A DNA stretch of 64,000 nucleotides from Oscillatoria nigro-viridis PCC 7112 (GTDB lineage: Bacteria; Cyanobacteriota; Cyanobacteriia; Cyanobacteriales; Microcoleaceae), in contig NC_019729.1 in NCBI RefSeq assembly GCF_000317475.1, forward strand, positions 62,001-126,000, written 5' to 3'. The notes beneath the pieces were generated by a model. It had not been told where the DNA came from, made no database searches, and worked only from the letters and a program-made list of their open reading frames with translations. Positions 8,425 to 18,415 of the stretch are shown in pieces. Within the stretch, counting starts at the first letter, position 1. Every line of letters begins with the position of its first letter. Both the position numbers and the translations under genes were made by a program.

Positions 8425-9372
8425 ATGAAAATTTCGTTAGCGCAGCCCTCGAAGAGGATCGCACATCTCGGCCCTGTTGGTACAAATGCAGAAACAGCGG
8501 CTCTAGCTTATGTCAATTGGTTGAGCCTGGAAACTAACTTGGAATGCACCCTGTGTCCTTATTCCACCATTTCTCAAGCACTAGAGGCATCTGCCGTAGG
8601 GCAGGTTGACTACTCAGTGGTGCCCGTCGAAAATTCGATCGAAGGCAGCGTGACTGTCACCTTAGATACACTCTGGCGACTGGATCAACTCCGCATTCAA
8701 CACGCCTTAGTTTTGCCAATTTCCCACGCGCTAGTGTCTAAGGCTAAAAATTTTAACGAGATCCACAAAGTTTACTCTCACCCGCAAGCGCTAGCTCAGT
8801 GTCAGGTATGGTTGGGGCAGTTTATTCCCTCAGCTCAATTAATTCCGGCGAATTCTACCACGGAAGCATTGCAATATCTGGAAGATAGAAATGTAGCAGC
8901 GATATCTTCGCCAAGAGCTGCTGAACTTTACCATTTGCCAGTGTTAGCTCAACCCATTAATGATTATCCCGATAATTACACTCGATTTTGGGTACTCAGC
9001 AGGAGTTTTGGAGAAATCGCCAACGTAGAACCAGGGGAGCGCTCATCCCTTAAATCCATTACACAATCTGCTTCTAAGTTGATCCTCGATGCTTCACCGT
9101 CTAATTGCACCCATACCTCACTAGCTTTTAGCGTACCTGCCAATAGGCCGGGAGCGCTGGTAAAACCTTTGCAAGTATTTGCCAGTCGCGGTATTAATTT
9201 AAGTCGGATTGAATCTAGACCGACTAAAAGATCGCTCGGAGAATATATTTTCTTTATGGACGTTGAGGCTAACGCCTGCGAAGCATTTGTGCGATCGGCA
9301 CTGGAAGAGTTAAAAAATCACACCGAAACTTTAAAAATCTTTGGCTGCTACAGCTTACTGTCGGTAGTATAA
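8425..9372 (+). CDS. pheA: Prephenate dehydratase
   Basis: Catalyses prephenate to phenylpyruvate in phenylalanine synthesis. The 315-residue protein has the catalytic PDT domain with AHLGPVGTNAETAALAY, VVPVENSIEGSVTVTLDTL and the TRF triplet in NYTRFWVLSR (near residue 190). A C-terminal ACT domain with INLSRIESRPTKRS carries the ESRP motif that binds phenylalanine for feedback inhibition. There is no chorismate mutase domain, so this is the monofunctional form. The start ATG is preceded by a weak ribosome site. It is likely transcribed alone or with the pentapeptide gene 50 bp downstream. Confidence 0.95.
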   Translation: MKISLAQPSKRIAHLGPVGTNAETAALAYVNWLSLETNLECTLCPYSTISQALEASAVGQVDYSVVPVENSIEGSVTVTLDTLWRLDQLRIQHALVLPISHALVSKAKNFNEIHKVYSHPQALAQCQVWLGQFIPSAQLIPANSTTEALQYLEDRNVAAISSPRAAELYHLPVLAQPINDYPDNYTRFWVLSRSFGEIANVEPGERSSLKSITQSASKLILDASPSNCTHTSLAFSVPANRPGALVKPLQVFASRGINLSRIESRPTKRSLGEYIFFMDVEANACEAFVRSALEELKNHTETLKIFGCYSLLSVV

Positions 9373-9422
9373 TTTCTTTTTATGTACTATACTTTTTAAG
9401 TAAAACTTAGGAGGCTGGGGAG

Positions 9423-10067
9423 ATGAATGCTGATGAACTTCTCAAGCGATACGCAGCCGGAGAAAGAAATTTTCATGAAACCAACTTGAAAGAGGCTTCT
9501 TTGCGAGAAGCTTTCCTAATTCACATTAATCTAGCCTGCGCGAATCTCCAAGAAATAAATTTTTCTATGGCAAACCTAAAAGAGGCAAACTTAATAGGTG
9601 CCAAGCTCAAGCATGCTTGCCTGGTGATGACAAACCTCAATGGGGCTAACCTGATGGATGCAGATCTAACTTTCGCAAGATTAACAGGATCTGACCTGAT
9701 TGAAGCAAACTTGGAAAAAGCCAACTTGAGCGACACCAAAATGATTGGTGTTAATTTGAGCGGAGCCTCCTTGTACGCCGCAAACTTGATGGAAGCGAAT
9801 CTCCTAGATGCTTGCTTGGAGAATGCAAACCTCGAAAAAGCCAATCTAACCGAGGCTAAACTGCGGGGAGCGAGTCTGATCGAAGCTAACTTGAGAAACG
9901 CTTTTTTGTGTGAAAGTAACCTTGAGGGCGCAGACTTGAGAGGAGCTGACTTGAGGGGTGCTAATTTGAGCGGGGCATTTTTGTGCGGCGCTAATCTCGA
10001 AGGAGCTAAGCGAGATCAGAAAACAATTTTCAGTGGGACAATACATTTTTGCGTCAGACAAGTTTGA
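9423..10067 (+). CDS. Pentapeptide-repeat protein
   Basis: A 214-residue protein built from tandem A(N/D)LxX repeats from about residue 20 to 200 (for example ANLKEANLIGAKL, ADLRGADLRGANL). Such repeats fold as a right-handed quadrilateral beta helix. The first about 20 residues (MNADELLKRYAAGERNF) are the short leader common to cyanobacterial members. A strong AGGAGG lies 9-10 bases before the ATG. No membrane segment or enzyme domain is attached, so the role cannot be assigned; a scaffold or protein-interaction function is typical. Confidence 0.85.
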   Translation: MNADELLKRYAAGERNFHETNLKEASLREAFLIHINLACANLQEINFSMANLKEANLIGAKLKHACLVMTNLNGANLMDADLTFARLTGSDLIEANLEKANLSDTKMIGVNLSGASLYAANLMEANLLDACLENANLEKANLTEAKLRGASLIEANLRNAFLCESNLEGADLRGADLRGANLSGAFLCGANLEGAKRDQKTIFSGTIHFCVRQV

Positions 10068-10100
10068 GATCTCGCAATATATAACCGCAGAATCAGACAA

Positions 10101-11039
10101 CTAAGGACTAAAAAATATACTATTTACTTGGCTGAAAGTGAAGTCTATTTGCTGCTGTACCTTAGCAAAATGAAGCTGCATCTTGAGGATCTCTTTCTTG
10201 GAATTAGCTTGAGCAATCTTACTTTCCAAAGCCAGCAAGTTGCGGTTGAGATTTTCTACTCGCACAGTTTGGTAGTCTAAGTCAATTTTTAGTTCTGCAG
10301 CGCGATCGAATTGAACCTGCTTGCGAACCGCGGCGAGGCGGACTGAATTTTCATCCTGTGTCTGAAGAGCTAGCAAAGCTCGCTGCTGCCACTGGTTGGC
10401 TTGAGATTCAGCTTGATTGTACAGCCACTGAATCCGCAGTTGGGCGGAAATCGCACTGCCAACAGCCTGACGCAGTTCTTTGAGAGGTTCCTGAATTTCT
10501 AAGATTAATAATTCCCAAAGATTCATCAGTTCGCTGGTAAATTCTTCCCGTTCTACAGAGGCTACCAGTGCTTCTAACAGCAACAAATTTGGTTGCATTT
10601 GCTGCGTAATTGTCTCAAATATTAACTGTGCTTCGGACATTTGCCGATCGTAATTTTTTTCTGAGACTGCACCGGATGAGTGCTTTAATATTTTTTCCGC
10701 GCTGTCTAACTCAGCTTCTGAATCTGAACTTGAAGCTACAAATGCCTGTAATTTTTCGCGGGCGATCGAATTCAGCTTTTGTCGAAGCAAATCGCAGGCC
10801 GCCCGCTGCACTGGCCCTGTTTCGCTTTGACAAATCTTGATGACTATTTTTAAGCCGGCATCGCCGTAATTCAATGTCTCTCTCAGGGCGGCAATTCGAT
10901 GTTCGCTGACAGAACTAGACAGCCGATGTTTCACTCCTGCTAGTCCGCCGAGCACTACACCGCCCACAGGAGGTGGCAGTTGACCGCCTCTAACTGCATC
11001 GTATGGTTTCGGTTGGTCGTGATTTTCTAACACAAGCAT
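10101..11039 (-). CDS. HEAT-like / PspA-like fusion protein
   Basis: The 312-residue protein appears to join two modules. Residues about 25-95 (VKHRLSSSVSEHRIAALRE, YGDAGLKIVIKICQ, VQRAACDLLRQKL) match the HEAT-like segment seen at the N-terminus of many cyanobacterial WD-repeat and regulatory proteins. The C-terminal half is a long coiled coil with NQWQQRALLALQTQDENSVR and VENLNRNLLALESKIAQAN, which closely resembles the core helices of PspA/IM30 (Vipp1) membrane-remodelling proteins. The N-terminal amphipathic helix typical of PspA is absent. The fusion is inferred by eye; a role in membrane stress is a hypothesis. Confidence 0.65.
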   Translation of the reverse strand: MLVLENHDQPKPYDAVRGGQLPPPVGGVVLGGLAGVKHRLSSSVSEHRIAALRETLNYGDAGLKIVIKICQSETGPVQRAACDLLRQKLNSIAREKLQAFVASSSDSEAELDSAEKILKHSSGAVSEKNYDRQMSEAQLIFETITQQMQPNLLLLEALVASVEREEFTSELMNLWELLILEIQEPLKELRQAVGSAISAQLRIQWLYNQAESQANQWQQRALLALQTQDENSVRLAAVRKQVQFDRAAELKIDLDYQTVRVENLNRNLLALESKIAQANSKKEILKMQLHFAKVQQQIDFTFSQVNSIFFSP

Positions 11040-11247
11040 TTACTGCTATAAGGAACCTATCCGAACCTGTTGGAAGTTAAGAATTCAACAGATACCAGTT
11101 CCAAAAAATAATGGAACTGTAAGCGCGCGATCCAAACCCTTAGTTCATCAGTCAATCGAAAATCGAAAATCGAAAATCGAATGATTTGCGTGTAATTCTT
11201 TTTTCAATGCAGGTCAAACCGATCGTGCTTTTTCCTAGGCAAATTGG

Positions 11248-11889
11248 CTACTTGAGGGTATCTTTAAGTACAGTCCTGGCTGCCAAGTGATTGCGAGTAG
11301 AAGTCAAAATTTCGGTTTCGCGTTCCAATCTCGCAGCAGTATCTTGCAATTCTAAAAGAGTTTGCTGTTCTGTCGCTGCGCCGTAAAGGTAGCTGGCTAC
11401 CCAGTAGGACAATTCTGTAGGCAAACTGGGAATGTCTTCGGGCAGGTCGATCGGCTGATCCATCAATTTGCTGGAGAGGCGAACTACATCTCTGAGCAGT
11501 TGTTCGACATCTTTTCCCAAAGGTCTGAGGTCTTGTTGCGGCGGTGCGTCTTCGATCCATTCTACTAGACCGACTAAATACGGTTTTTCCCGAACGGCGT
11601 CGAGCACTCGGAACCGCTGCTGGCCGAGAGTCATAATTTTCATGCGATCGTCGGGGAGGCGCTGGCAGTGAATCACTTCGGCGCAACAGCCAACGGCAGA
11701 GACTTTGTTTTGGTTGGGGTCCCACATGAGTACACCGAAACGCCGATCGCCCTCCAGAATCGTATTCATCATGATTCGATAGCGAAACTCGAAGATTTGC
11801 AGCGGGAGTGGCCTACCTGGAAATAGAACCACTTCCGGCAACGGAAATAAGGGGAGTTCGCGAACTGCTACAGAGGAAGAGGATGCCAT
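11248..11889 (-). CDS. LON N-terminal-domain protein
   Basis: A 213-residue protein consisting mainly of the substrate-binding domain found at the N-terminus of Lon protease, seen in LPLFPLPEVVLFPGRPLPLQ and FEFRYRIMMNTILEGDRRFG. It has no ATPase or protease domain. Stand-alone LON-domain proteins of this length are widespread in cyanobacteria and are thought to act in protein quality control, but their partners are not established. It lies downstream of the ribosomal cluster on the same strand, after a 408-bp gap and a terminator, so it is probably expressed separately. Confidence 0.85.
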   Translation of the reverse strand: MASSSSVAVRELPLFPLPEVVLFPGRPLPLQIFEFRYRIMMNTILEGDRRFGVLMWDPNQNKVSAVGCCAEVIHCQRLPDDRMKIMTLGQQRFRVLDAVREKPYLVGLVEWIEDAPPQQDLRPLGKDVEQLLRDVVRLSSKLMDQPIDLPEDIPSLPTELSYWVASYLYGAATEQQTLLELQDTAARLERETEILTSTRNHLAARTVLKDTLK

Positions 11890-12297
11890 TGTCGCTCAAA
11901 AGTGACGGTACTTGCGCTTATTTTTCTTACTTTAACTGATTAAAGGCAATTCCGGGGCAGGAGCGATCGGGCTTTTTCGCTCGCAACGGGAGCGACGGCG
12001 AGCTATCTCCGGTGCTGGCAGCTTGACAAAGGCGTTATTTCGTCAAAATGTTAAATATACCTTTTTGCTAAACTCAGTGTTCCTGAAGGCGATGATAGCG
12101 ACTGCTAAAGGATGGTTTTTGTAGCGATCTCGCCTTAATTAAGAATAATTATTTAAGTTCGTGCCGGAGCAGAAATTATTGCTGATTATTAAGTAATAAC
12201 TAATATCTCATAACTAATGACTAGGAAAATTTCAACAAAAAGAAGGAACAATTTATTTAATCTTTGTTCCTTCTTTCCGAGTTTTCGATAAGTCAAT
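11890..12297. other. Spacer with rpsJ terminator
   Basis: This 408-bp gap between rpsJ and the LON-domain gene contains a strong stem-loop at 12240-12275 just after rpsJ. The rest is AT-rich, with no open frame that looks coding, and should hold the promoter of the LON-domain gene. Confidence 0.5.
12235..12275 (-). terminator. Rho-independent terminator after rpsJ
   Basis: On the minus strand a 12-bp perfect stem, AAGAAGGAACAA/TTGTTCCTTCTT, is followed by TTTTTG, 22 bases after the rpsJ stop. Stem and T run fit an intrinsic terminator for the str cluster transcript. Confidence 0.75.
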
Positions 12298-12615
12298 CTA
12301 CAGCTTGACTTCGATATCTACGCCGGCGGGCAAATCCAGTTTCATCAAAGCGTCAATTGTTTTGGCCGATGGCTGGTGAATGTCGATGATGCGGCGGTGC
12401 GTGCGGGTTTCAAAGTGTTCGCGAGAATCTTTGTCTACGTGGGGCGATCGCAGCAAGCAGTAAATCCGCCGTTTTGTCGGTAGGGGAATCGGGCCGATCG
12501 CAGTGGCGGCTGTCCGATTTGCTGTATCTACAATCTTTTCGCAGGATGCGTCTAGAATGCGCCGATCGAAAGCTTTGAGGCGGATGCGAATTTTTTGTTG
12601 TTGGATAGCTGCCAT
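12298..12615 (-). CDS. rpsJ: 30S ribosomal protein S10
   Basis: A 105-residue protein with the normal S10 length. It shows [15 protein letters not shown] at the start, [20 protein letters not shown] with the exposed loop, and the terminal [17 protein letters not shown]10 is part of the small-subunit head and also the NusE antitermination factor. It is last in rpsL-rpsG-fusA-tuf-rpsJ, the usual cyanobacterial order. Start ATG at 12615. Confidence 0.97.
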   Translation of the reverse strand: MAAIQQQKIRIRLKAFDRRILDASCEKIVDTANRTAATAIGPIPLPTKRRIYCLLRSPHVDKDSREHFETRTHRRIIDIHQPSAKTIDALMKLDLPAGVDIEVKL

Positions 12616-12731
12616 TTTAGTTTCTTGAATTTTCGAGGTTCAGTTTGTTGTCTGTTGTCTGTCCTCTATTTGCAGTTGTTTTTGGGCTAACTGCTAACTT
12701 CGGACTCATGAGTAATGACTAATCACTAAAT

Positions 12732-12769
12732 AGCAGAAAAGCCTGATTAAATTTGGCGGCTTTTCTGCT
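12732..12769 (-). terminator. Stem-loop between tuf and rpsJ
   Basis: The arms AGCAGAAAAGCC and GGCTTTTCTGCT form a perfect 12-bp stem, read on the minus strand soon after the tuf stop. The following sequence, ATTTAGTGATT, is a poor T run, so this may act as a partial terminator or RNA-processing site that sets tuf above rpsJ expression. Confidence 0.5.
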
Positions 12770-12790
12770 ATTTAAGCTGTTATCGGAGTC

Positions 12791-14020
12791 CTACTTGAGG
12801 ATTTTGGAAACAACGCCGGCGCCGACGGTGCGGCCGCCTTCGCGGATAGCGAAGCGCATTCCTTGTTCGATCGCGATCGGGTGAATCAACTCAACAGTCA
12901 TTTTGATCCGGTCACCGGGCATCACCATTTCTGCTTCGCTACCGTCATCAGCGGTGAATTGTGCGATCGTGCCGGTCACGTCAGTGGTACGGACGTAGAA
13001 TTGAGGGCGGTAGCCAGAGAAAAAGGGCGTATGCCGGCCGCCTTCTTCCTTCTTGAGGATGTACACTTCAGATTCAAACTGAGTGTGAGGCATGATGCTT
13101 TTCGGCTTGGCAATCACCATTCCGCGTTCAATATCCGTCTTTAAAATCCCCCGCAGCAGTAGACCCACGTTGTCGCCGGCAATGCCTTCTTCCAGAGACT
13201 TGGTGAACATTTCCACACCAGTCACCGTAGTGCTGCGAGTGTCCTTAAGACCCACCAATTCCACATTTTCGCCGACTTTAATTGTGCCGCGCTCAATCCG
13301 ACCAGTAGCAACAGTACCCCGACCAGTAATCGAGAATACGTCTTCTACAGCCATCAAGAAAGGCTTGTCAACTTCGCGTTCTGGGGTGGGGATGTAAGAA
13401 TCTACTTCTTCCATCAGCTTGTAAATTTTGTCAACCCAGGGATTTTCGCCCTTCTGGATTTTGGGGTTAGCAATCATAGCTTCGAGAGCTTGCAATCCAG
13501 AACCTGTCACAATGGGGATGTCATCGCCTGGAAAATCGTAAGAGCTCAGGAGTTCGCGGACTTCCAGTTCCACCAATTCTAGTAGTTCTGCGTCGTCTAC
13601 CATGTCTTCTTTGTTCAAGAACACAACCAAGCTGGGAACGCCAACTTGTTTAGCCAGCAGGATGTGTTCGCGAGTTTGAGGCATGGGGCCGTCTGCTGCT
13701 GATACCACTAAGATACCGCCGTCCATTTGAGCTGCACCGGTGATCATGTTTTTCACGTAGTCAGCGTGTCCGGGGCAATCAACGTGGGCATAGTGCCGAG
13801 TTGCGGTTTCGTATTCGACGTGAGCAGTATTAATCGTAATACCCCGTGCTTTTTCTTCAGGTGCGGCGTCAATTTCGTCGTATTTCTTAGCCTTTGCCTG
13901 ACCTAGTGCAGAGAGAGTCATCGTAATCGCAGCGGTCAAAGTTGTTTTGCCGTGGTCAACGTGACCGATCGTGCCGATGTTTACGTGGGGTTTATTCCGT
14001 TCAAATTTTGCGCGTGCCAT
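12791..14020 (-). CDS. tuf: Elongation factor Tu
   Basis: GTPase that delivers aminoacyl-tRNA to the ribosome. The 409-residue length is the cyanobacterial norm. The G-domain motifs are present: GHVDHGKTT (P-loop, near residue 19), [12 protein letters not shown] (G3) and NKEDMVDD (G4). Domains 2 and 3 follow, including [13 protein letters not shown] and the C-terminal [13 protein letters not shown]. It lies between fusA and rpsJ with short gaps. The start ATG at 14020 has upstream sequence made mostly of heptamer repeats. Confidence 0.98.
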   Translation of the reverse strand: MARAKFERNKPHVNIGTIGHVDHGKTTLTAAITMTLSALGQAKAKKYDEIDAAPEEKARGITINTAHVEYETATRHYAHVDCPGHADYVKNMITGAAQMDGGILVVSAADGPMPQTREHILLAKQVGVPSLVVFLNKEDMVDDAELLELVELEVRELLSSYDFPGDDIPIVTGSGLQALEAMIANPKIQKGENPWVDKIYKLMEEVDSYIPTPEREVDKPFLMAVEDVFSITGRGTVATGRIERGTIKVGENVELVGLKDTRSTTVTGVEMFTKSLEEGIAGDNVGLLLRGILKTDIERGMVIAKPKSIMPHTQFESEVYILKKEEGGRHTPFFSGYRPQFYVRTTDVTGTIAQFTADDGSEAEMVMPGDRIKMTVELIHPIAIEQGMRFAIREGGRTVGAGVVSKILK

Positions 14021-14122
14021 TCTCGATTTGTTCCTTGTTTCTTTTAGCGATTTTAGATTTTAACATTTTAGATTTTAGACTTTGGATTTCATCCAAAATC
14101 CAAAATCTAAAATTCAAAATCG
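14021..14122. repeat. Heptamer-type repeat tract between fusA and tuf
   Basis: The spacer is made largely of imperfect TTTTAGA/AAAATCT-type 7-base units (for example ATTTTAGATTTTAACATTTT). Its centre, GGATTTCATCCAAAATCC, can form a small hairpin. The same heptamer recurs in many spacers of this window. Confidence 0.5.
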
Positions 14123-16195
14123 TTAGTTACCTTTGTTCTTAGCGATGATGGCTTCAGCCACATTTCGCGGCACTTCTTCGTAATGGCTGAATTCCATTGT
14201 GAAGATGCCTCGACCTTGGGTTTTCGAGCGGATGTCGGTGGCGTAACCAAACATTTCTGCTAGTGGAACTTTTACAGAAACTTTGGCTATCCCCTGATCC
14301 GTCTCTTGACCTTCGATCTGACCCCGACGCGAGTTGAGGTCTCCGATGACGTTCCCGATGTAATCTTCGGGAACTTCAACCTCTACTTTCATCATAGGCT
14401 CTAGCAGCACTGGCGACGCCTTCATCACGGCTTCTTTGATCGCCATTGAACCGGCGATCTTAAATGCCATTTCTGAGGAGTCTACGTCGTGGAAAGACCC
14501 GTCTACCATAGTAGCTTTGAGGTCAATCACGGGATATCCTGCTACAATACCTGATTCGCACGCTTCTTTCATCCCTTGTTCTGCCGGGCCGATGTACTCT
14601 TTGGGTACAGTGCCACCAACAATTTTGGAGACAAATTCAAAGCCGCTGCCGACTTCGGTGGGTTCTAGTTCGATCACGACGTGACCGTACTGACCTTTAC
14701 CGCCGCTTTGGCGGATAAATTTACCTTCGGCGCGGACGGATTTGCGAATCGTTTCGCGGTAGGCTACTTGTGGCTGACCCACGTTCGCTTCTACTTTGAA
14801 TTCCCGCAGCATCCTGTCTACCAGGATTTCCAGGTGCAGTTCGCCCATACCGGCGATGACTGTCTGGTTGGTTTCAGGGTCAACGTTGACTCGGAAGGTG
14901 GGGTCTTCTTCCGAGAGCGACTGGAGGGCTTTGGAGAGCTTCTCCATGTCTTGTTTGGTTTTGGGTTCGACAGCCACCGAGATGACTGGCTCTGGAATAA
15001 ACAGAGATTCCAGAATCACTGGCGCTCCTTCTTCGCAGAGGGTGTCGCCGGTGAAGGTGTCTTTCAAACCCAAGGCTGCTCCCAAGTCTCCGGCGCGCAG
15101 TTCCTCAACTTCTATCCGATCGTCGGCTTTGAGGACAATTAAGCGAGAAACCCGCTCTTTTTTGTCTTTGGTGGAGTTGAGAACGTAGGTGCCTTTTTTG
15201 AGGATACCCGAGTAGACCCTAACGAAGGTCAGCCGGCCGTAGGGGTCAGCCATGATTTTGAATGCCAGGGCTGACAGGGGCGCGCTGTCGTCTGCAAATC
15301 GTTCTGCGGTGTCGCCGTTGGGCAGGAGTCCTTGAATTGGGGGAACTTCCAAGGGCGACGGCAGGTAGTCGATGACTGCATCCAACAACAACTGAACGCC
15401 TTTGTTTTTGAAAGCCGAACCGCAGAGCATGGGGACGATCGTACCTTCGACAGTGCCGTGACGCAGGGCCAAGCGGATTTCGTCTTCGGTTAACTCTTCG
15501 CCTTCAAGGTATTTCTCCGTGAGGGCGTCGTTGGTTTCTGCTACGGACTCGATCAGCTTGGTGCGGTATTCTGCTGCTAGCTCTTTTACTTCATCGGGGA
15601 TTTCTACTTCCTCGATATCGGTTCCCATGTCGTTGTTGTAGATATAGGCTTTCATTTGCACTAAGTCTACAATTCCCCGGAAGTTTTCTTCACTGCCGAT
15701 CGGGATTTGGATGGGTACGGCGTTCGCTCTCATTCGATCGCGAATTTGGGCGTAGACTTTGTAGAAGTTTGCGCCCATCCGATCCATTTTGTTGACGAAC
15801 ACGATCCTCGGTACTTTGTACCGATCGGCTTGTCGCCAAACTGTCTCGGATTGCGGCTGCACTCCCCCTACCGAGCAGAACACTGCGATCACTCCGTCGA
15901 GCACTCGCATCGAGCGTTCGACTTCGATCGTGAAGTCTACGTGTCCGGGAGTGTCGATGATGTTGATTTTGTAATCTTTCCAACTGGTGGTGATAGCAGC
16001 GGCAGTAATCGTAATTCCCCGCTCCCGCTCTTGCTCCATCCAGTCAGTGACTGCTGTTCCCTCGTGCACTTCACCCATTTTGTGAACCATGCCTGAATAG
16101 AACAGAATTCTTTCAGTTGTTGTTGTTTTGCCCGCGTCTATGTGGGCTGCGATGCCGATGTTGCGAGTTTTTTCTAGCGGGACGGTACGTGCCAC
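14123..16195 (-). CDS. fusA: Elongation factor G
   Basis: Translocation GTPase. The 690-residue protein has the G domain with [35 protein letters not shown] and [10 protein letters not shown], followed by domains II-V, ending with [15 protein letters not shown] and the C-terminal helix. The initiation codon is GTG, fixed by a near-perfect Shine-Dalgarno (AAGGAGGT) seven bases upstream. It is the third gene of the str cluster. Length and motifs are those of canonical bacterial EF-G, not the EF-G2 type. Confidence 0.98.
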   Translation of the reverse strand: MARTVPLEKTRNIGIAAHIDAGKTTTTERILFYSGMVHKMGEVHEGTAVTDWMEQERERGITITAAAITTSWKDYKINIIDTPGHVDFTIEVERSMRVLDGVIAVFCSVGGVQPQSETVWRQADRYKVPRIVFVNKMDRMGANFYKVYAQIRDRMRANAVPIQIPIGSEENFRGIVDLVQMKAYIYNNDMGTDIEEVEIPDEVKELAAEYRTKLIESVAETNDALTEKYLEGEELTEDEIRLALRHGTVEGTIVPMLCGSAFKNKGVQLLLDAVIDYLPSPLEVPPIQGLLPNGDTAERFADDSAPLSALAFKIMADPYGRLTFVRVYSGILKKGTYVLNSTKDKKERVSRLIVLKADDRIEVEELRAGDLGAALGLKDTFTGDTLCEEGAPVILESLFIPEPVISVAVEPKTKQDMEKLSKALQSLSEEDPTFRVNVDPETNQTVIAGMGELHLEILVDRMLREFKVEANVGQPQVAYRETIRKSVRAEGKFIRQSGGKGQYGHVVIELEPTEVGSGFEFVSKIVGGTVPKEYIGPAEQGMKEACESGIVAGYPVIDLKATMVDGSFHDVDSSEMAFKIAGSMAIKEAVMKASPVLLEPMMKVEVEVPEDYIGNVIGDLNSRRGQIEGQETDQGIAKVSVKVPLAEMFGYATDIRSKTQGRGIFTMEFSHYEEVPRNVAEAIIAKNKGN

Positions 16196-16540
16196 AGCTA
16201 CCTCCTTAATCTTGTGTTGCTGTTATAATACTACTATACTACACAGTAACCCTATTTTGCACTCCCCAGCGACTTACAAAAGTCTCTGGAGCTTATTGTT
16301 ACATTTTAATATTTTTTGCAAGATTTGTTTACAAAAATATTAAGGATGCGACATGGAGGATTTAGAGAGTGCGTGAATTTTGAGTGCGTCAATTTTGATT
16401 TTGGGAGTTTTGAGTTTGCTTCACGAATCGCAACTGCGCCAAGAGAAGCAATCTCAACACTCAAAACTTACACTTTCCAATTTCTCACCCGATGCTTTTA
16501 TACCGCACGATCGCGCTCTTCTCCATGCCCGATTTTGCAG
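16196..16540. other. Long rpsG-fusA spacer
   Basis: A 345-bp gap between rpsG and fusA holds the fusA ribosome site (AAGGAGGT) and, on the minus strand, an AT-rich TATAGTAGTATTATAAC stretch that could serve as a -10 region for a separate fusA promoter. No coding frame was found. Confidence 0.4.
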
Positions 16541-17011
16541 TTAGTACCGGTAGTGAGCAAAAGCCTTGTTAGCTTCGGCCATGCGGTGTGTTTCTTCGCG
16601 CTTGCGAATAGCACTGCCTGTTTCGTTAGCTGCATCCATCAGTTCGTTGGCTAGCTTGGCGGCCATCGAGCGGCCGGTGCGGGCGCGGGCAAATCTGATC
16701 AGCCAGCGGAGGGCGAGGGTGGTACCGCGATCGGAACGCACTTCCATCGGCACTTGGTAGGTAGCGCCACCTACCCGGCGGGCTTTGACTTCGACCAGAG
16801 GTGTCGCGTTTTTGACTGCTTTTTCAAACAAGTCTAACGGTTCAGCCCCTGTCCGTTCTTGGATGGTTTTGAGGGCGTCGTAGACGATGCTGGAGGCAAC
16901 GGATTTTTTGCCGTGCTGCATGATCCGTCTCACCATCATGCTTACCAACCGGCTGTTGTAGGTTGGATCTGGTGGAACTGGACGTTTTTGAATAACTGTG
17001 CGGCGAGACAT
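16541..17011 (-). CDS. rpsG: 30S ribosomal protein S7
   Basis: A 156-residue protein that nucleates assembly of the small-subunit head by binding the 3' domain of 16S rRNA. Conserved stretches are [16 protein letters not shown] at the start, [31 protein letters not shown] and the C-terminal [20 protein letters not shown]. The length is the bacterial standard. Second gene of the str cluster. Confidence 0.97.
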   Translation of the reverse strand: MSRRTVIQKRPVPPDPTYNSRLVSMMVRRIMQHGKKSVASSIVYDALKTIQERTGAEPLDLFEKAVKNATPLVEVKARRVGGATYQVPMEVRSDRGTTLALRWLIRFARARTGRSMAAKLANELMDAANETGSAIRKREETHRMAEANKAFAHYRY

Positions 17012-17156
17012 AGTTCTACTTGGGATTTTTGATTTTGAATGACTGAGTTTGGGGTTTTGGGATCACATCTCGATTTATGACGATCGAGCGTGCAATTGAG
17101 CGGCGCGATCGGATTTATTTTTGCTTCCCAACCCCGACGAGCGGACGAGTTCCGTG

Positions 17157-17537
17157 TTATTTTTTCTCTTTAGGACGCTTGGCCCCGTATTTGGAACGAC
17201 CCTGCTTGCGGTCTTTCACCCCAGCGGTGTCTAATGTACCCCGAATGATGTGGTATCTAACTCCGGGCAAATCTTTTACCCGACCGCCCCGGATCATTAC
17301 TACCGAGTGTTCTTGCAAGTTGTGACCGATCCCAGGGATGTAGGCGGTCACTTCAAAACCAGAGGTCAGCCGTACCCGAGCCACCTTCCGCAGCGCCGAG
17401 TTAGGTTTTTTCGGGGTGGTCGTGTACACTCTGGTGCAAACTCCGCGGCGCTGGGGGCAACTCTTGAGAGCTGGCGATTTGGTTTTTTTCTGCGTTTGTT
17501 CCCGTGCTGAACGGATGAGTTGCTGAATAGTGGGCAT
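17157..17537 (-). CDS. rpsL: 30S ribosomal protein S12
   Basis: A 126-residue decoding-centre protein that leads the str cluster. [38 protein letters not shown] and the [20 protein letters not shown] stretch are typical. Both streptomycin-sensitive-type lysines are present (in TPKKPNSA and GRVKDLP). Upstream, at 17538-17993, is a divergent promoter region. Confidence 0.97.
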   Translation of the reverse strand: MPTIQQLIRSAREQTQKKTKSPALKSCPQRRGVCTRVYTTTPKKPNSALRKVARVRLTSGFEVTAYIPGIGHNLQEHSVVMIRGGRVKDLPGVRYHIIRGTLDTAGVKDRKQGRSKYGAKRPKEKK

Positions 17538-17993
17538 GAGTTACGGCATTTCTAGCTTTTTGCTGAATATAGTGATTTGGCTGTATCCGCACTGAAAGTC
17601 CCTTCCCCTCTGGGGGGACGGGATGAATGAAAATAGTTATGGGTAAGTGAGGATACCAGACTCTGTATTGTACACGACGCGAGTTTCTTTGGCAAGAAAT
17701 TTGCGCGACCCGCGCTCAAACTTCCTTTCTTGCTGCCAGTTGTCCGGGGGCGATCGCAACGGGCGAATGGTATGTGACATCCTATAATTTAGGCGCAACT
17801 ATGATGATTGTCACAGCCGTCAGAAAAATTTATGACGATCGCCATATCGCGCTTTTTCGATCGAATTACCATTGTTTAGGAGAGGCGCATTAACTCCAGC
17901 CTGCGATCGCATCACAGTCTATAGCCGATCTACATCACATAAAGTTATCTAAAATTGCCGGATAATAAGAAATCTACATTGAGTTGACGGCAG
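17538..17993. other. Divergent promoter region upstream of rpsL
   Basis: This 456-bp region separates rpsL (minus) from a small plus-strand gene. It contains several GATCG-rich stretches and no open frame that looks coding. The str cluster promoter should lie here, but I cannot define it by eye. Confidence 0.4.
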
Positions 17994-18197
17994 ATGACAA
18001 CCAAAGCTTATATTCCTGAATATAAAATTTCCGAACTTTACTTGAACATTTGGAAATCCGGTAAGATCGATCGGACTGTGTTCCAACAAATTCAATACGC
18101 AATTAATTCTCACAGTTTAAAAAGTTCAGAGGAGCGAAAAATTGTCAGCAGGCTGCTGTATGCAGTACGGCGGGGATGGGTGTCAGTGATGGACTGA
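17994..18197 (+). CDS. Small conserved-looking hypothetical protein
   Basis: A 67-residue basic, soluble, probably helical protein (KISELYLNIWKSGKIDRTVF, then LKSSEERKIVSRLLYAVRRG). The clean ATG start, the amino-acid composition and the absence of a better frame suggest a real small gene. It resembles short cyanobacterial proteins of unknown function, but I cannot name a family. Confidence 0.6.
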   Translation: MTTKAYIPEYKISELYLNIWKSGKIDRTVFQQIQYAINSHSLKSSEERKIVSRLLYAVRRGWVSVMD

Positions 18198-18415
18198 GTT
18201 ACTTGGAAATTTTGAGTCATGGCGAGAGATTGCTGCGTGACTCCCCGGGCGTAGCTGCGTCAATGAGTTTTGAGATTGCCACCCACCTGCCACCCACAGA
18301 GCACAACCCACAGGGGGTGCATGAGTTGTAAGCTAAAATATCCTCCATAAAATGAGAGGACTCCCCAATAGATGCACCGCTCTTAAAAGTAAATATTAAG
18401 GTAAAAGGACAGGGT

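Noticed and set aside
9521-10100. Minus-strand open frames over the pentapeptide gene.
   Set aside because: They arise from the repeat periodicity of the real gene.
12863-16096. Long plus-strand open frames over tuf and fusA.
   Set aside because: They are antisense to strongly conserved, complete translation factors and show no protein-like pattern.
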